A stretch of 64,000 bases of DNA from Nesterenkonia natronophila (GCF_003595215.1 NZ_QYZP01000003.1:1-64000), one strand, 5' to 3'. Shown: positions 17,022 to 26,819, counted from the first letter of the stretch. Numbers and translations are program-made. The notes: generated by a model not told the origin, from the letters alone.

Positions 17022-18245
17022 ATGAAGCTGCTGCACACCTCGGACTGGCATCTGGGCCGCGGGTTCCATGGTGCAGACCTCCGAGAGACCCAGCTGGAGA
17101 TGATGAGGACTGTCTGCTCTGCGGTGACCGAGCATCAAGTAGATCTCGTGCTGGTCTCCGGAGACGTTTTTGACCGAGCGCTGCCACCGGAATGGGCAGT
17201 TCGTGAGCTGGGCGCCTGCCTGCGCGAAATTCGTGAGGCAGGAGCGCTGGTGGTCATGACCAGTGGGAACCACGACTCTGCGGTGCGGTTGGGCTTCAAC
17301 CGAGAACTGGTGGCACACTCCGGGGTGCACATCCGCTCCGGTCTGGAGGACGCGTGGACTCCGGTGGAGATCATGGCCAACGATGAACGGCTCCTGGTTT
17401 ACGGGGTTCCCTATTTGGAGCCGCAGGTCTACGCCAAAGAGCTCGGGCTGGACCGTGCGCACCACTCGGCGGTGATGGCAGAAGTGGTCAGCAGAATCCA
17501 CGCCGATGCCGCCGCGCGGACTGATCATCACGACGATGTCTCACCACGAGTGATCGTGATGGCCCACGTGTTTGCCGACCGAGGACAAGCCAGCGAATCC
17601 GAGCGCAGCATCGGTGCCCCTGCGGTGCCGGAGCACACGCTGGAGCATCACCAGGATAGCGCTGGCGGCCTGGCTGTGGTGCCACTGGAAGTCTTCGCAG
17701 GATTCGATTACGTGGCTCTTGGTCACCTCCATGGCCGTCAGCGACTGTCTGACCGCGTCCGCTACTCCGGCTCGCCGATTCGCTACTCGTTTTCGGAGGA
17801 GCAGCAGCACAAGGGTGCGTGGCTGGTGGACACGGCGGCGCTTCACGACGCTGCGGATGCGGTCACCGCTCTGGACTGGAGGCTGGGCCGTGATGTTGTC
17901 CGGCTCCAGGGAAGCATGGAAGAGATGCTGGCTCCGGAGCGAGTCCAAAGGTTGCAGGAGGCATTTGTGCAAGTCACCCTCACCGATGACGAACGCCCCG
18001 CACGGGCGTATCACCGCTTATGCCAGGCCTATCCCCATCTGATGCAGTACCGCTTCGCTGGGGCGGGGCTGACCCGGGCAGAGAACAGCTTCAGCCAGCA
18101 GATGCACAAGGCGCAGAGTGACCTCGAAGTCGTCACCGGGTTCCTCGAACACGTACGGGACCGCGCGGTGACTCAGGAGGAGTTGGCAGAGGTAGCCTCT
18201 GCCCTTGACGCAGTACGCGCAGCCGAGGCGGGGGAGCAGGCGTGA
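17022..18245 (+). CDS. sbcD: Nuclease SbcCD subunit D
   Basis: 407 aa Mre11-type phosphoesterase. LLHTSDWHLGR, VLVSGDVFDRALP and MTSGNHDSAVRL are the metal-binding motifs, followed by VALGHLHGRQ and GSPIRYSFSE. With SbcC it forms the ATP-dependent nuclease that opens hairpins and protein-blocked DNA ends. It overlaps sbcC by four bases (GTGA). Confidence 0.96.
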   Translation: MKLLHTSDWHLGRGFHGADLRETQLEMMRTVCSAVTEHQVDLVLVSGDVFDRALPPEWAVRELGACLREIREAGALVVMTSGNHDSAVRLGFNRELVAHSGVHIRSGLEDAWTPVEIMANDERLLVYGVPYLEPQVYAKELGLDRAHHSAVMAEVVSRIHADAAARTDHHDDVSPRVIVMAHVFADRGQASESERSIGAPAVPEHTLEHHQDSAGGLAVVPLEVFAGFDYVALGHLHGRQRLSDRVRYSGSPIRYSFSEEQQHKGAWLVDTAALHDAADAVTALDWRLGRDVVRLQGSMEEMLAPERVQRLQEAFVQVTLTDDERPARAYHRLCQAYPHLMQYRFAGAGLTRAENSFSQQMHKAQSDLEVVTGFLEHVRDRAVTQEELAEVASALDAVRAAEAGEQA

Positions 18246-21200
18246 AATTCCACTCTCTGACTATCTGCGCATTCGGTCCCTTCGCGGGGACTCAGACCGT
18301 GGACTTCGACACACTCAGTGGCGATGGGTTGTTTCTGCTGCACGGAGAGACCGGAGCCGGTAAGACCTCAGTCCTGGACGCCATCACGTTCGCCCTCTAT
18401 GGCAGAGTTCCGGGAGAGCGGCGCCCCGACGGTCTGAAGTCCCAACACGCTCCTATGGAGCGAAAGCCATACGTGGAATTGGAATTCTCCACCGGGCAGG
18501 ATCGCATGTGGGTCCGCCGGGAAGCCACCTATTTCCGCCCCGCGAAGCGCCGCGGAGCCGCACCCCAGCGGGAAAGCTCCGCACTCTATATTCAGCGACT
18601 CCACCATGGAGAGTGGAAGTCGCTGCCGGTGCACAAGATTGATGAGGGAGGGGCTGAGCTGGCGAGCATTCTGGGGCTGAGCATGAGTGAGTTCACCAAA
18701 GTGATCATGCTCCCTCAGGGCTCTTTCGCTCAGCTGCTTCACGCCACGAACGACGAGCGGCGAAGAATACTCGAGCAGCTGTTCGACATCAGGGTCTACG
18801 ACCAGTTGGAGAACTACCTCTGGGAGTGCAAGCGGCAGTCGGAAGGTCAGCTGAAAGAGCTGGACTCGCAGATCGCATTCCACACCCGCCAGTTGACCAG
18901 CTCAGCAGCAGCGCTGCTGGGGGACCAGATGCCCGACACTGCTGATCTTGCGCTCGAGCAGATCAGTGACCCGGTGCTCCGGCAGGTCCAAGAGGGTTAC
19001 GAGTCGCTGCGCACCGCAGTAGCGGCAGCGGTGGAGGCAGCAGACCAGTCACATAGAGGGTTGAGAGAGATGACCGCCCGCCATCGGCAGCTCCAGTGCT
19101 GGGCGGAACATGCCGAGCTGCGTCGCGTACACGACCAGACCCGCGCAGCGACGGAGCGGACTCAGCAACTCATTGCCGATCACCAGATGGCGCAGTCCCT
19201 CCAACAGTGGCTCGTGCGTGCCGACCGTGACGCTGATGCCGCCCAGCAGGAACAGCAGCGCGCCGCAGCAGCCGAGGAAGCGGCACTGGCGCTGCTGCAG
19301 GATCAGTCTGAGCTCAGCGCTGAGTCGGTGGCCGCCGCAGTGGAGGAACTCGTGCAACTTCGAGCGCGACTCACCGCACCAGAGGTCAGCAGCCTCGAAG
19401 AACACTGGACTGAGCTGAGCAGAGCCGCACGAACCGCAGGCGACGCCGCCGCAGAGGCTCAGAAGCTGGCCGACGCACTCAGCTCCGATGTCGCCTCCGC
19501 CGAGGAGCAGCTTGCGCACCAGCACGCCCAGCTGGTGAGTGTTGAGGAGATCGACCATGAGATTGACTCCGCACAGGAAGCGGTTTCCCGGGCCCAGATT
19601 CGTGCGGAGAAGGTCGAACAGCGAGACGCTGCCGCTGAGCGGCTTGAGGAGCTCCAGACGAAAACAGCGGCGGCGCAGTCTGACCAGGAGAAAGCTGAAC
19701 ACACCTTTCGGGCATGCTCGGCGGCGTACCTCCAATTCCAGGCGCAGGAACTGGCAGCCAAACTCTCACCCGGGGAGCCGTGTCTCGTCTGCGGCTCTCG
19801 TGACCATCCTGAGCCGTATGAGCAGAGCGGGCAGGCCGTCACCCGGGAAGAGCTCGACGCAGCCGCAGAGCATATGCAGCAAGCCCGTCTAGAACGCGAA
19901 AAAGCAGCAGAGCGGTGTCGCAGCGCTGAGTCTGAAATTCACCAGATCCGCGCAACGCTTGCTGAGGATGCGACCCTCTCCACTGAGGAGGCCCACAAGC
20001 TGCACGACCTCGCCGAGAAGCGGTTCCGTCTCGCTCTGCAGTGGCGGCAGGATCAGCGCTCACTGATCGTTGAAGCGGACAAACTGGGCCACGCACTCGT
20101 GGCGCTGCGGGCGGAGCGCACAGCGGCCGAGGAGACGGTATTGCGTGAGTCGGCAGACGCTCACCGGCTAGACGCGGAGGTGCACACTGTGCAGCAGCGC
20201 CTGGAGTCCCTGCGCGGTCACCATTCGACGGTCTCTGACCGCGTGGCAGTCCTGGATGAGTGGCACAGGGTGCTGCAGGCCGCCCAGCACGCGAAGGAAG
20301 TGGCCGTGCAGTCAGCCGCTGCGGCGCGCCGCAGTGCCGCGGAGGCTGATGATCAGGTGGACGCCTCGCCGTTCGCCAATGCACAGGCTGTTCTCGACGC
20401 TCGGCTGACGGAGGAAACACTGAGCCGGTTCAATCAACAGGTGGCCGATTTCACGGACATGGACAAGAGACTCCGATTCGAATCTGAGCTGGAGGATGTA
20501 AGAGCCGGATCAGCGCGTTCTGAGCGGGGGGAGCAGCTGCCCAACCAGAATGAGCTTGAGCAGGCCGAACGCTCAGCGCGGGACTCTCAAGAGGCAGCCA
20601 CGGCCGCTCAGCGCCACCTCGCCGAGTACTCCGCTGAGGCTAACGCTGTCGAGCGCGCGGAGGCGGAGCTGCGGAAGGCGCTCGCCAGCCGCGACGCCCA
20701 TGCAGCCGAAGCGCAGCGTCGGGCCGAGCTCGCTGACGCCGTGCGGGCCCACGGAGGCGATAATGACAAAGGGATGCGGCTGACCACCTACGTGCTGGCA
20801 GCCCGGTTCGAACGGGTCACCGAAGCCGCCACTAGGCATCTGAGCGTCATGACTGAGGGGCGATATCAGCTGCTGCTTGACCCGGAGCGCACCGGCTCCG
20901 GCCAGCGCCTGCGCGGTCTGGACCTGAAGGTATACGACGAACACGCTGAACAGGAGAGACCCGCCGAATCCCTTTCCGGAGGTGAGACTTTTATGGCCTC
21001 TCTTGCCCTGGCGCTTGGTCTTGCAGAAGTCGTGCAGTCCGAAGCCGGTGGAGTGGGGCTGGACAGCTTGTTCATCGACGAGGGTTTCGGATCTTTGGAC
21101 GACCACACGCTGGAAGCGGTGATGTCCGCTTTGCACACACTGCAAGGGGAGGGCCGGAGAATCGGCGTTGTGAGCCATGTCACGGAGATGCATCAGCAGA

Positions 21201-21268
21201 TACCGGTCCAACTCAGAGTCACCAAGACAAACAGCGGTTCCACACTTGAGCTCGTCGGTGTCCGGTGA
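18242..21268 (+). CDS. sbcC: Nuclease SbcCD subunit C (Rad50-like ATPase)
   Basis: 1008 aa, GTG start. Walker A is HGETGAGKTSVLD at about residue 40. Long Glu/Ala/Arg-rich coiled coils flank a zinc hook, EPCLVCGSRDHP, at about residues 515-525. The ABC signature LSGGETFMASLALALGLA and Walker B LFIDEGFGSLD lie near the C-terminus. This is the full Rad50/SbcC architecture. It is coupled to sbcD upstream and to a membrane-protein gene downstream by overlapping start and stop codons. Confidence 0.96.
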   Translation: MKFHSLTICAFGPFAGTQTVDFDTLSGDGLFLLHGETGAGKTSVLDAITFALYGRVPGERRPDGLKSQHAPMERKPYVELEFSTGQDRMWVRREATYFRPAKRRGAAPQRESSALYIQRLHHGEWKSLPVHKIDEGGAELASILGLSMSEFTKVIMLPQGSFAQLLHATNDERRRILEQLFDIRVYDQLENYLWECKRQSEGQLKELDSQIAFHTRQLTSSAAALLGDQMPDTADLALEQISDPVLRQVQEGYESLRTAVAAAVEAADQSHRGLREMTARHRQLQCWAEHAELRRVHDQTRAATERTQQLIADHQMAQSLQQWLVRADRDADAAQQEQQRAAAAEEAALALLQDQSELSAESVAAAVEELVQLRARLTAPEVSSLEEHWTELSRAARTAGDAAAEAQKLADALSSDVASAEEQLAHQHAQLVSVEEIDHEIDSAQEAVSRAQIRAEKVEQRDAAAERLEELQTKTAAAQSDQEKAEHTFRACSAAYLQFQAQELAAKLSPGEPCLVCGSRDHPEPYEQSGQAVTREELDAAAEHMQQARLEREKAAERCRSAESEIHQIRATLAEDATLSTEEAHKLHDLAEKRFRLALQWRQDQRSLIVEADKLGHALVALRAERTAAEETVLRESADAHRLDAEVHTVQQRLESLRGHHSTVSDRVAVLDEWHRVLQAAQHAKEVAVQSAAAARRSAAEADDQVDASPFANAQAVLDARLTEETLSRFNQQVADFTDMDKRLRFESELEDVRAGSARSERGEQLPNQNELEQAERSARDSQEAATAAQRHLAEYSAEANAVERAEAELRKALASRDAHAAEAQRRAELADAVRAHGGDNDKGMRLTTYVLAARFERVTEAATRHLSVMTEGRYQLLLDPERTGSGQRLRGLDLKVYDEHAEQERPAESLSGGETFMASLALALGLAEVVQSEAGGVGLDSLFIDEGFGSLDDHTLEAVMSALHTLQGEGRRIGVVSHVTEMHQQIPVQLRVTKTNSGSTLELVGVR

Positions 21269-21771
21269 TGCGCGTACTCGAGCTGCTTGCTCGCATCCCC
21301 GGAACACTGCTCCCATTTGCGGTGGGTCTGAGCCTGGTCAGCCTTGCCGGAGTGAGCTGGTGGACGGCCTTGGCCGGGGGAGTGTGGGCCTTCGTCGGAT
21401 ATCTTCTTTCACCGGTTCTCGGACAGCTCGCAGTGAAGTGGTGGGGCAGCTGGAGGAATCTCTTACTGGGACAGGCCGTGGCCTACGTGGTGCTGGTTGT
21501 GCTCCTGCTCGCGGCAGCTGAGCAGCAGCGACCCTGGCTTGTGCTGCCGCTGAGCCTGCTGGGCGGCGCAGTTGCGCCTGCTGAGCGGGCCTGTGCGCCG
21601 AATAGTCGCCTGGATCGCTCGGCGCTGGGCCTCAGTGTGCTTGTCGCGACCGTCAGCGGTTTTTCCGGAGCGTGGTCGGTTCCGCTCGCAGCTTGCGGGG
21701 TAGCTGCGGCTGCGGCCGTTCCGGCGCTGGTGATGCGCCGGTACCGGGTGAGTTCCGATGAACCGGAATAG
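21265..21771 (+). CDS. Small multi-pass membrane protein of unknown function
   Basis: 167-168 aa, starting at GTG 21265 or the adjacent ATG 21268, overlapping the sbcC stop. About five hydrophobic segments can be drawn, for example LPFAVGLSLVSLAG, AVAYVVLVVLLLAAA and AACGVAAAAAVPAL, separated by short basic loops; the tail is polar. I recognise no family. Coupling to sbcC suggests co-expression but not a shared function. It ends six bases before the convergent mqo stop. Confidence 0.65.
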   Translation: MMRVLELLARIPGTLLPFAVGLSLVSLAGVSWWTALAGGVWAFVGYLLSPVLGQLAVKWWGSWRNLLLGQAVAYVVLVVLLLAAAEQQRPWLVLPLSLLGGAVAPAERACAPNSRLDRSALGLSVLVATVSGFSGAWSVPLAACGVAAAAAVPALVMRRYRVSSDEPE

Positions 21772-21777
21772 GAGCTG

Positions 21778-23274
21778 TCAGGGCTCCAGCTGGAGGGTTT
21801 CAGCCGTGGCGGCGCTGACCTCTTCTAGCAGCTTGGGGTCATCGTTGAGCAGACGTCCGTAGGAGGGCACCATATTCTCCAGCCGGGACTTCCAGGACTC
21901 CATCTGACCCGGGAAGCAGCGCTCCAGTAACTTGAACATGATGCTCGGTGCGGTTGACGCGCCAGGCGAAGCGCCCAAGAGACCGGCGATCGAACCATCG
22001 GCTGCCGCGATGAGTTCGGTGCCGAACTGCAGCACTCCCTTACCGTCCTCATTCTTCTTCATCACCTGCACCCGCTGCCCCGCGGTGATCAGCTCCCACT
22101 GACCCTGGTGAGCCTGAGGGTAGAAGTCACGCAAAGCTTCCACCTTCTTCTTGTGGGTCTTCGCAACCTCCTTCATCAGGTAAGTCACCAGGGAGGTGTT
22201 GGCAGCCCCCACTTGGAGCATGGGGACCAAGTTGTGCGGACGGACCGAGAGGGGAAGATCGAAGTAGGAGCCGGCCTTTAGGAAATTGGTAGAGAAACCG
22301 GCGAAAGGACCGAACATCAGCGACCTACGACCGTCCACGAATCGGGTGTCCAGGTGCGGCACAGACATCGGCGGAGCACCCACGGAGGCCAAGCCGTAGA
22401 CTTTCGCATGGTGCTCTTCGGTGATGGCGGATTCGGTGGTGCGGAGGAACTGCCCGGAGACAGGGAACCCGCCGAAGCCCTTGATCTCTTCGATTCCGCT
22501 GGACTGCAGCAGGCTCAGTGCCCCGCCGCCGGCGCCAACGAAGACGAATCGGGCACTGGCTGAGAACTTCTCACCGGAAGCGGTGTTCTTCACCTTCATG
22601 TCCCAGCGGCCGTCAGCGCCGCGCGTCAACCCGGAGACTTCGTGGCTGTAGCGCAAATCCACACCCTGAGCGTCCAAGTGCCCGGCCAGCTGGCGGGAGA
22701 CGGAGCCGAAGTCCACGTCGGTTCCGTCTTGGAACCGTGAGGCAGCCACCGGCGTGGAGTTGTCCCGGCCACGCGCCAGCAGCGGAGCCCAGCGCCCTAC
22801 CGTGTCGGGATCCTCAGTGTGCTCTATGTGGGCAAAGAGCGGCTCGGCGCGCATGGCCTGGTAACGGTCTCGCAGATACTTGGAGTTCTTCTCACCCCAA
22901 ACAAAGCTGATATGCGGCAGGGCGTTGATGAAGGTGCGGGGCGAGCCCAGGACACCCTCATTGACCCAGTGTGACCACAGCTGTCGTGAGACATGGAACT
23001 GATCGGCGATGCCGCACGCTTTGGCGGTCGAGATCGAACCGTCAGTACCGCGCGGAGTGTAGTTCAGCTCGCAGTAGGCCGTGTGGCCGGTGCCGGCATT
23101 GTTCCAGGGGTCTGAGGACTCCTGCCCTGCACCGTCAAGCTTCTCGAACAGGGCGATGTTCCAGTCGGGCTGGAGCTCCTTCAGGATGGCTCCGAGCGTG
23201 GTGGACATGATGCCACCGCCGATGAGAATCACATCGAAACGCTGGGTGGAGTGGGTCGACGGTGACTCGCTCAC
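21778..23274 (-). CDS. mqo: Malate:quinone oxidoreductase
   Basis: 498 aa membrane-associated FAD enzyme of the TCA cycle, passing electrons from malate to the quinone pool. The FAD motif is VILIGGGIMSTTLGA, followed by ELQPDWNIALFEKLDG and WNNAGTGHTAYCELNY, all diagnostic of Mqo. GASPGASTAPSIMFKLL is near the C-terminus. The GTG at 23274 has AGAGGAG upstream. It is single-gene and convergent with the sbcDC unit. Confidence 0.96.
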   Translation of the reverse strand: MSESPSTHSTQRFDVILIGGGIMSTTLGAILKELQPDWNIALFEKLDGAGQESSDPWNNAGTGHTAYCELNYTPRGTDGSISTAKACGIADQFHVSRQLWSHWVNEGVLGSPRTFINALPHISFVWGEKNSKYLRDRYQAMRAEPLFAHIEHTEDPDTVGRWAPLLARGRDNSTPVAASRFQDGTDVDFGSVSRQLAGHLDAQGVDLRYSHEVSGLTRGADGRWDMKVKNTASGEKFSASARFVFVGAGGGALSLLQSSGIEEIKGFGGFPVSGQFLRTTESAITEEHHAKVYGLASVGAPPMSVPHLDTRFVDGRRSLMFGPFAGFSTNFLKAGSYFDLPLSVRPHNLVPMLQVGAANTSLVTYLMKEVAKTHKKKVEALRDFYPQAHQGQWELITAGQRVQVMKKNEDGKGVLQFGTELIAAADGSIAGLLGASPGASTAPSIMFKLLERCFPGQMESWKSRLENMVPSYGRLLNDDPKLLEEVSAATAETLQLEP

Positions 23275-23363
23275 GGCAAGGCTCCTCTAGTGGCAGATGG
23301 TGCGACTGATCGCATATGACTTTACCTTCGGCTCTGCACGGCAAGAAATTGAGTCCCCCCACG

Positions 23364-25016
23364 TCACATGTCGTTGAGCCGGATTTCCTGGAAGCGTTCA
23401 TTGAGCACCGGGGACATGGGGTAGTCGGTCACTCGCGAGTTCAGGGCCAGACCTGAGATCGGATAGGCCAGGGGCAAGGCGGGAAGCCGTTCCTGAATGA
23501 GGTCTGCGGTCTCACGATAGAGTTCTGCGCGCGCTTCCTCTTCGGATTCGCCGCGAGCTTCGTTGAGCAGATCGACCAGGTCCGCGTCGTCGAAGTTGAA
23601 CTCTCGAGTGGCTTGGCCGAACAGCGGGGACAGGAACGCGTGTGGTGATCGGAAGCCGCCATTGCGGCCCAGCAGATGCAAAGCACGGGAGGAGTCGCCC
23701 ATGACCTGGTCAACATATCCATCGTCCCACCGCACGGGTTTGGGTCGAATCGTGAATCCGGCTGCGGTGAGGTCCGCGGCAATGGCGGCGAAGACCGCCT
23801 CGGGCCGGGGAAGGTAGCTGCGTGTGGTGCTGATCGGATAGTAGAAGTCCAGCGGTTCGCCGTCATACTCCGACTCAGCCAACAGGTCCGCGGCCTCGGT
23901 GGGGCTGTAGCTGTACTGCTGCGCAGTGTCGGAGTGGACTGAGAGCGCAGCCGGTGTGAACTGGTATGCCGGCCGGGAACCTTCCAGGAAGATTTCCTGG
24001 ACCAGCTGCGGACGATTCACAGCACGGGCGGCCGCCTCGCGAACCGTGATGTCTGACATGACCGGGTGGTCAAGATTGAAGCCCATGTACAAAATGGAGA
24101 ACGGATCGCGCTGGAGGATCATGCGTCCCGACTGGACGAGTGAACGAAGGTTGTCCACGGTGATGAGGTCATAGATGTCCACCTGGCCCCGCTGCAGCTC
24201 CCGCAGGCGGTCAAAGCTGCGAGGCAGGGGATGGACGATGACCTCCTCGGGACCCTCTGCTCCATCCCAGTACTGGGGGAATGCTCGGAGCCGTAACTGC
24301 GAATTGTCCTCTGTGTCAGTCTCTATGAGCTCATAGGGCCCAGTCCCGACCGGTGAGCGTGAGGCGAGGCCTGGGTCACTGTCCACCAGCACCTGCGCTG
24401 AGGCGATGCCGAACGCCGGAAGAGTCAGCGCCTGCAGAAGATAGACCACCGGCTCCCGAAGGGTCAGCACCACAGTGCGGTCATCCGCAGCTTCGACTGA
24501 CTCCAGCACACATTCCTCGGCGTCCATGAAGCCGCCGAAAACGGTAGGGAATGCCAATGGCACCGATTGGCTGATATTGCCGAAGCCGTAGAGAAAGTCG
24601 AGGCGTCCCCACCGTTGGAAGTTCTCCACCACTGTCTCCGCGGTCAACTCCGACCCGTCATGAAACAACACGTTCCGGCGCACAGTGAAGGTGTAGGTCA
24701 GCTCATCGTCGCTGACCTCCCACTCCTGCGCCAGCAAAGGCTCGAAAGAACCGGTGTTTTGGTCTATTCCGATCAGCGGTTCGAAGATCTGCCTGATGAT
24801 CCGTTCAGTCTCAGAGTCGGTCGCCAGCCCCGGATCGAGGGACTGAGGACGGTGAATGCCCGCGATGGTAATCCTGTCAGCCCTGGGTTCGGCTGTGCCG
24901 TCGTCCGGGTACTCAGGAAATTCCGGTGCTGGATCGGAGGTTGCAGTGGTGAGAGCGGCCACTGCTCCCGCCGCCGACGAGGCGTCCAAAAACCTACGTC
25001 GGGAAATCTTCTTCAC
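23364..25016 (-). CDS. ABC-transporter peptide-binding protein (SBP family 5), Tat-exported
   Basis: 550 aa. The N-terminus KKISRRRFLDASSAAGAVAALTTA is a twin-arginine signal peptide. The mature part has the family-5 extracellular solute-binding pattern: LDPGLATDSETERIIRQIFEPL, LTYTFTVRRNVLFHDGS, then FNLDHPVMSDITVREA and AVNRPQLVQEIFL. No permease or ATPase gene is near, so its transporter must be encoded elsewhere. The GTG start at 25016 lies one base after the 3' end of the tRNA-Leu gene on the same strand. No ribosome-binding site is possible without using tRNA sequence. Confidence 0.88.
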   Translation of the reverse strand: MKKISRRRFLDASSAAGAVAALTTATSDPAPEFPEYPDDGTAEPRADRITIAGIHRPQSLDPGLATDSETERIIRQIFEPLIGIDQNTGSFEPLLAQEWEVSDDELTYTFTVRRNVLFHDGSELTAETVVENFQRWGRLDFLYGFGNISQSVPLAFPTVFGGFMDAEECVLESVEAADDRTVVLTLREPVVYLLQALTLPAFGIASAQVLVDSDPGLASRSPVGTGPYELIETDTEDNSQLRLRAFPQYWDGAEGPEEVIVHPLPRSFDRLRELQRGQVDIYDLITVDNLRSLVQSGRMILQRDPFSILYMGFNLDHPVMSDITVREAAARAVNRPQLVQEIFLEGSRPAYQFTPAALSVHSDTAQQYSYSPTEAADLLAESEYDGEPLDFYYPISTTRSYLPRPEAVFAAIAADLTAAGFTIRPKPVRWDDGYVDQVMGDSSRALHLLGRNGGFRSPHAFLSPLFGQATREFNFDDADLVDLLNEARGESEEEARAELYRETADLIQERLPALPLAYPISGLALNSRVTDYPMSPVLNERFQEIRLNDM

Positions 25017-25017
25017 G

Positions 25018-25099
<82 letters not shown>

Positions 25100-25184
25100 G
25101 AGGTGCTGGTCGGCGCGCTCAGCGCACGCCGCAGCAGCACACTAGTGTACCGCCCCGGTTGCAGAGTGCGACCAGAGGGCCTGA

Positions 25185-25652
25185 TTAGGCCCCGAGCTCC
25201 TTGCGCAGGCGGGCCACATGACCGGTCGCCTTGACGTTGTACTGGGCAAGCTTCACTGTGCCTTCGGCATCGACTACCACCGTTGACCGGATGAGGCCCT
25301 CATAGACCTTGCCGTAGTTCTTCTTCTCACCCCAGGCGCCATATGCCTCGGCAACCGCATGGTCCTCATCGGACAGCAGCGGAAAGCTCAGCTGCTCCTT
25401 TTCACCAAACTTCTTCAGTGCCGACACCGGATCCGGAGAGATTCCGAGCACCTGGTATCCGGCTGCGTTCAACGCCGACAGCGAGTCCCTGAAGTCGCAT
25501 GCTTGGGTCGTGCAGCCGGGTGTAGCAGCCTTCGGGTAGAAGTAGACCACCACGTGCTGTCCGGGGAAGTCATTCAGGGACACGGTGCTGCCATCGCTTG
25601 AGGTCAGGGTGAATGCGGGCGCCGGGTCACCGGGGGAGAGGCGGTCAGCCAT
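25185..25652 (-). CDS. bcp: Thioredoxin-dependent peroxiredoxin (Bcp type)
   Basis: 155 aa. It reduces peroxides through a peroxidatic cysteine in the motif YPKAATPGCTTQACDFRD, where C-T-T-Q-A-C gives peroxidatic and resolving cysteines five residues apart, as in the alpha-helical BCP/PrxQ class. FTLTSSDGSTVSLNDFPGQ is the usual thioredoxin-fold start. The ATG has GAGGAGAAG upstream. Single gene between the tRNA-Leu and a divergent unknown gene. Confidence 0.95.
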   Translation of the reverse strand: MADRLSPGDPAPAFTLTSSDGSTVSLNDFPGQHVVVYFYPKAATPGCTTQACDFRDSLSALNAAGYQVLGISPDPVSALKKFGEKEQLSFPLLSDEDHAVAEAYGAWGEKKNYGKVYEGLIRSTVVVDAEGTVKLAQYNVKATGHVARLRKELGA

Positions 25653-25695
25653 GGGGTCTTCTCCTCATTTTGGGGGGCATTTTTGTGCTCCCCCG

Positions 25696-25707
25696 TAGAC
25701 TACCGGC
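25696..25707 (+). promoter_or_regulatory. -10 element for a leaderless transcript of the 25.7-kb gene
   Basis: TAGACT (25696-25701), six bases, then the ATG at 25708. Confidence 0.6.
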
Positions 25708-26250
25708 ATGGTAATTCGCACAGAGCGCAATCCTCGGGAGGAGCAGCTGGTAGCAGCGCTGCGCGCCGTCTTTGACGCCTCTGTGATGAATTACGGTTCT
25801 TACAATCTGATCTACGCAGAGAACATCTTCGGCAGGGAGGAACATCCGGAGCTCCTGGTGGCCAAATCCGGGGGCCCCTCCGCGGAACTCTCCGCTCAGG
25901 AGGCCGTGGAGTCGGCCAGGCACCTGCTGGTCGGGTACCGGCGGGAGCCTGCTGAACTGGTCCTGTGCCCCATCGACCCGGCCGCTTTGTTGCCCCTGGC
26001 CGATGCGGATGGGGCAATCTCGCCGCGCGTGCCAGTGCTGGTGAACCTCACCAATCTGGCGGGAATGGCCTCCGAGGACACTACGGTGGAAATCGCCCTC
26101 TCCACAGGACGTCGGGTCAAGTTGGACATCCAGGTCTTCGTCACCTTCAGTCAGATTCCAGGCGTGCCGCTGCATCAGGACCTCGATGTGGAGGACTTCT
26201 ACACGTTCCTCGACCACTTCATGGACGTCGTCGAACGTAAGAGCGCCTGA
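25708..26250 (+). CDS. Conserved-looking soluble protein of unknown function
   Basis: 180 aa, no signal peptide or membrane segment. The sequence alternates hydrophobic strands and helices (SVMNYGSYNLIYAENIF, HLLVGYRREPAELVLCPID, GRRVKLDIQVFVTF), which looks like an alpha/beta fold. I do not recognise a family or catalytic motif. Good codon usage, a well-placed -10 element and a terminator-like hairpin at 26309 support a real, independently transcribed gene between bcp and the tRNAs. Confidence 0.75.
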   Translation: MVIRTERNPREEQLVAALRAVFDASVMNYGSYNLIYAENIFGREEHPELLVAKSGGPSAELSAQEAVESARHLLVGYRREPAELVLCPIDPAALLPLADADGAISPRVPVLVNLTNLAGMASEDTTVEIALSTGRRVKLDIQVFVTFSQIPGVPLHQDLDVEDFYTFLDHFMDVVERKSA

Positions 26251-26308
26251 GACCAAGATCACCGCGAGTATGATTAGCGCGAACCTGCCAGTGGTGCTAA
26301 TGTAGTGT

Positions 26309-26343
26309 GTCGTTGCCCACCGGCTGGGCGACTTTCTTTGTGT
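26309..26343 (+). terminator. Hairpin with T-rich tail before tRNA-Lys
   Basis: GTC-GTT-GCCCA-CCGGC-TGGGC-GAC forms a bulged 8-bp stem (26309-26332) followed by TTTCTTTGTGTCTTTG. It fits termination of the upstream unknown gene, although it could also be a leader hairpin of the tRNA-Lys transcript. The 26251-26308 stretch holds only possible promoter elements. Confidence 0.5.
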
Positions 26344-26361
26344 CTTTGTTCTGCTGAGTCA

Positions 26362-26434
26362 GGGCCTCTAGCTCAACTGGCAGAGCATCAGACTCTTAAT
26401 CTGCAGGTTGCGGGTTCAAGTCCCGCGGGGCCCA
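26362..26434 (+). tRNA. tRNA-Lys (CUU)
   Basis: 73 bases. Acceptor GGGCCTC pairs with GGGGCCC (one G-T pair); anticodon loop CTCTTAA gives anticodon CTT; T-arm GCGGGTTCAAGTCCCGC; discriminator A. CCA is not encoded. Confidence 0.97.
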
Positions 26435-26456
26435 CGGAACAAGGAGCACAAAGAGG

Positions 26457-26494
26457 AAAGCCGCTGGTCCTGACGATCGGCGGCTTTTCTGTTT
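26457..26494 (+). terminator. Rho-independent terminator after tRNA-Lys
   Basis: AAAGCCGC (26457-26464) pairs with GCGGCTTT (26480-26487) over a 15-base loop and runs into TTTTCTGTTT. It separates tRNA-Lys from the tRNA-Pro/tig region. The 26495-26611 gap contains a TACTGT hexamer but nothing else clear. Confidence 0.8.
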
Positions 26495-26611
26495 GAAGGG
26501 CTGAGTCCCGCCGATCTGGCGTGGATTCGCGACTAAGGGCAAAGACACGGTACTGTTGTCCGGTCCGTGTGCCGGCGCAGAAGTCAACTGCCCGGGAGTG
26601 CATGGTCGTCA

Positions 26612-26685
26612 CGGGATGTAGTTCAGTTTGGTAGAGCGCTCGCTTTGGGAGCGAGAGGTCGCAGGTTCAAATCCTGTCATCCCGA
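26612..26685 (+). tRNA. tRNA-Pro (UGG)
   Basis: 74 bases. Acceptor CGGGATG pairs with CATCCCG; anticodon stem CTCGC/GCGAG around TTTGGGA gives anticodon TGG; T-arm GCAGGTTCAAATCCTGT; discriminator A. It lies 134 bp upstream of tig, and no terminator is seen between them. Confidence 0.97.
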
Positions 26686-26819
26686 CAGTGTCTGGAGCCG
26701 GTCGCGCGCAGCGGCCGGGAGTTCCGGCCTAAAGCGTCAGGCACCTGTTGTATTCCGACAGGCAGCTCTGGCCTTCGTACAACGTCAAGTTTTGCAATCG
26801 CAGCAACAGGAGCCCATAC

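Noticed and set aside
16949..17038. Earlier starts of the ADP-ribosylglycohydrolase-like gene
   Set aside because: They would overlap the divergent sbcD start and add residues with no family similarity.
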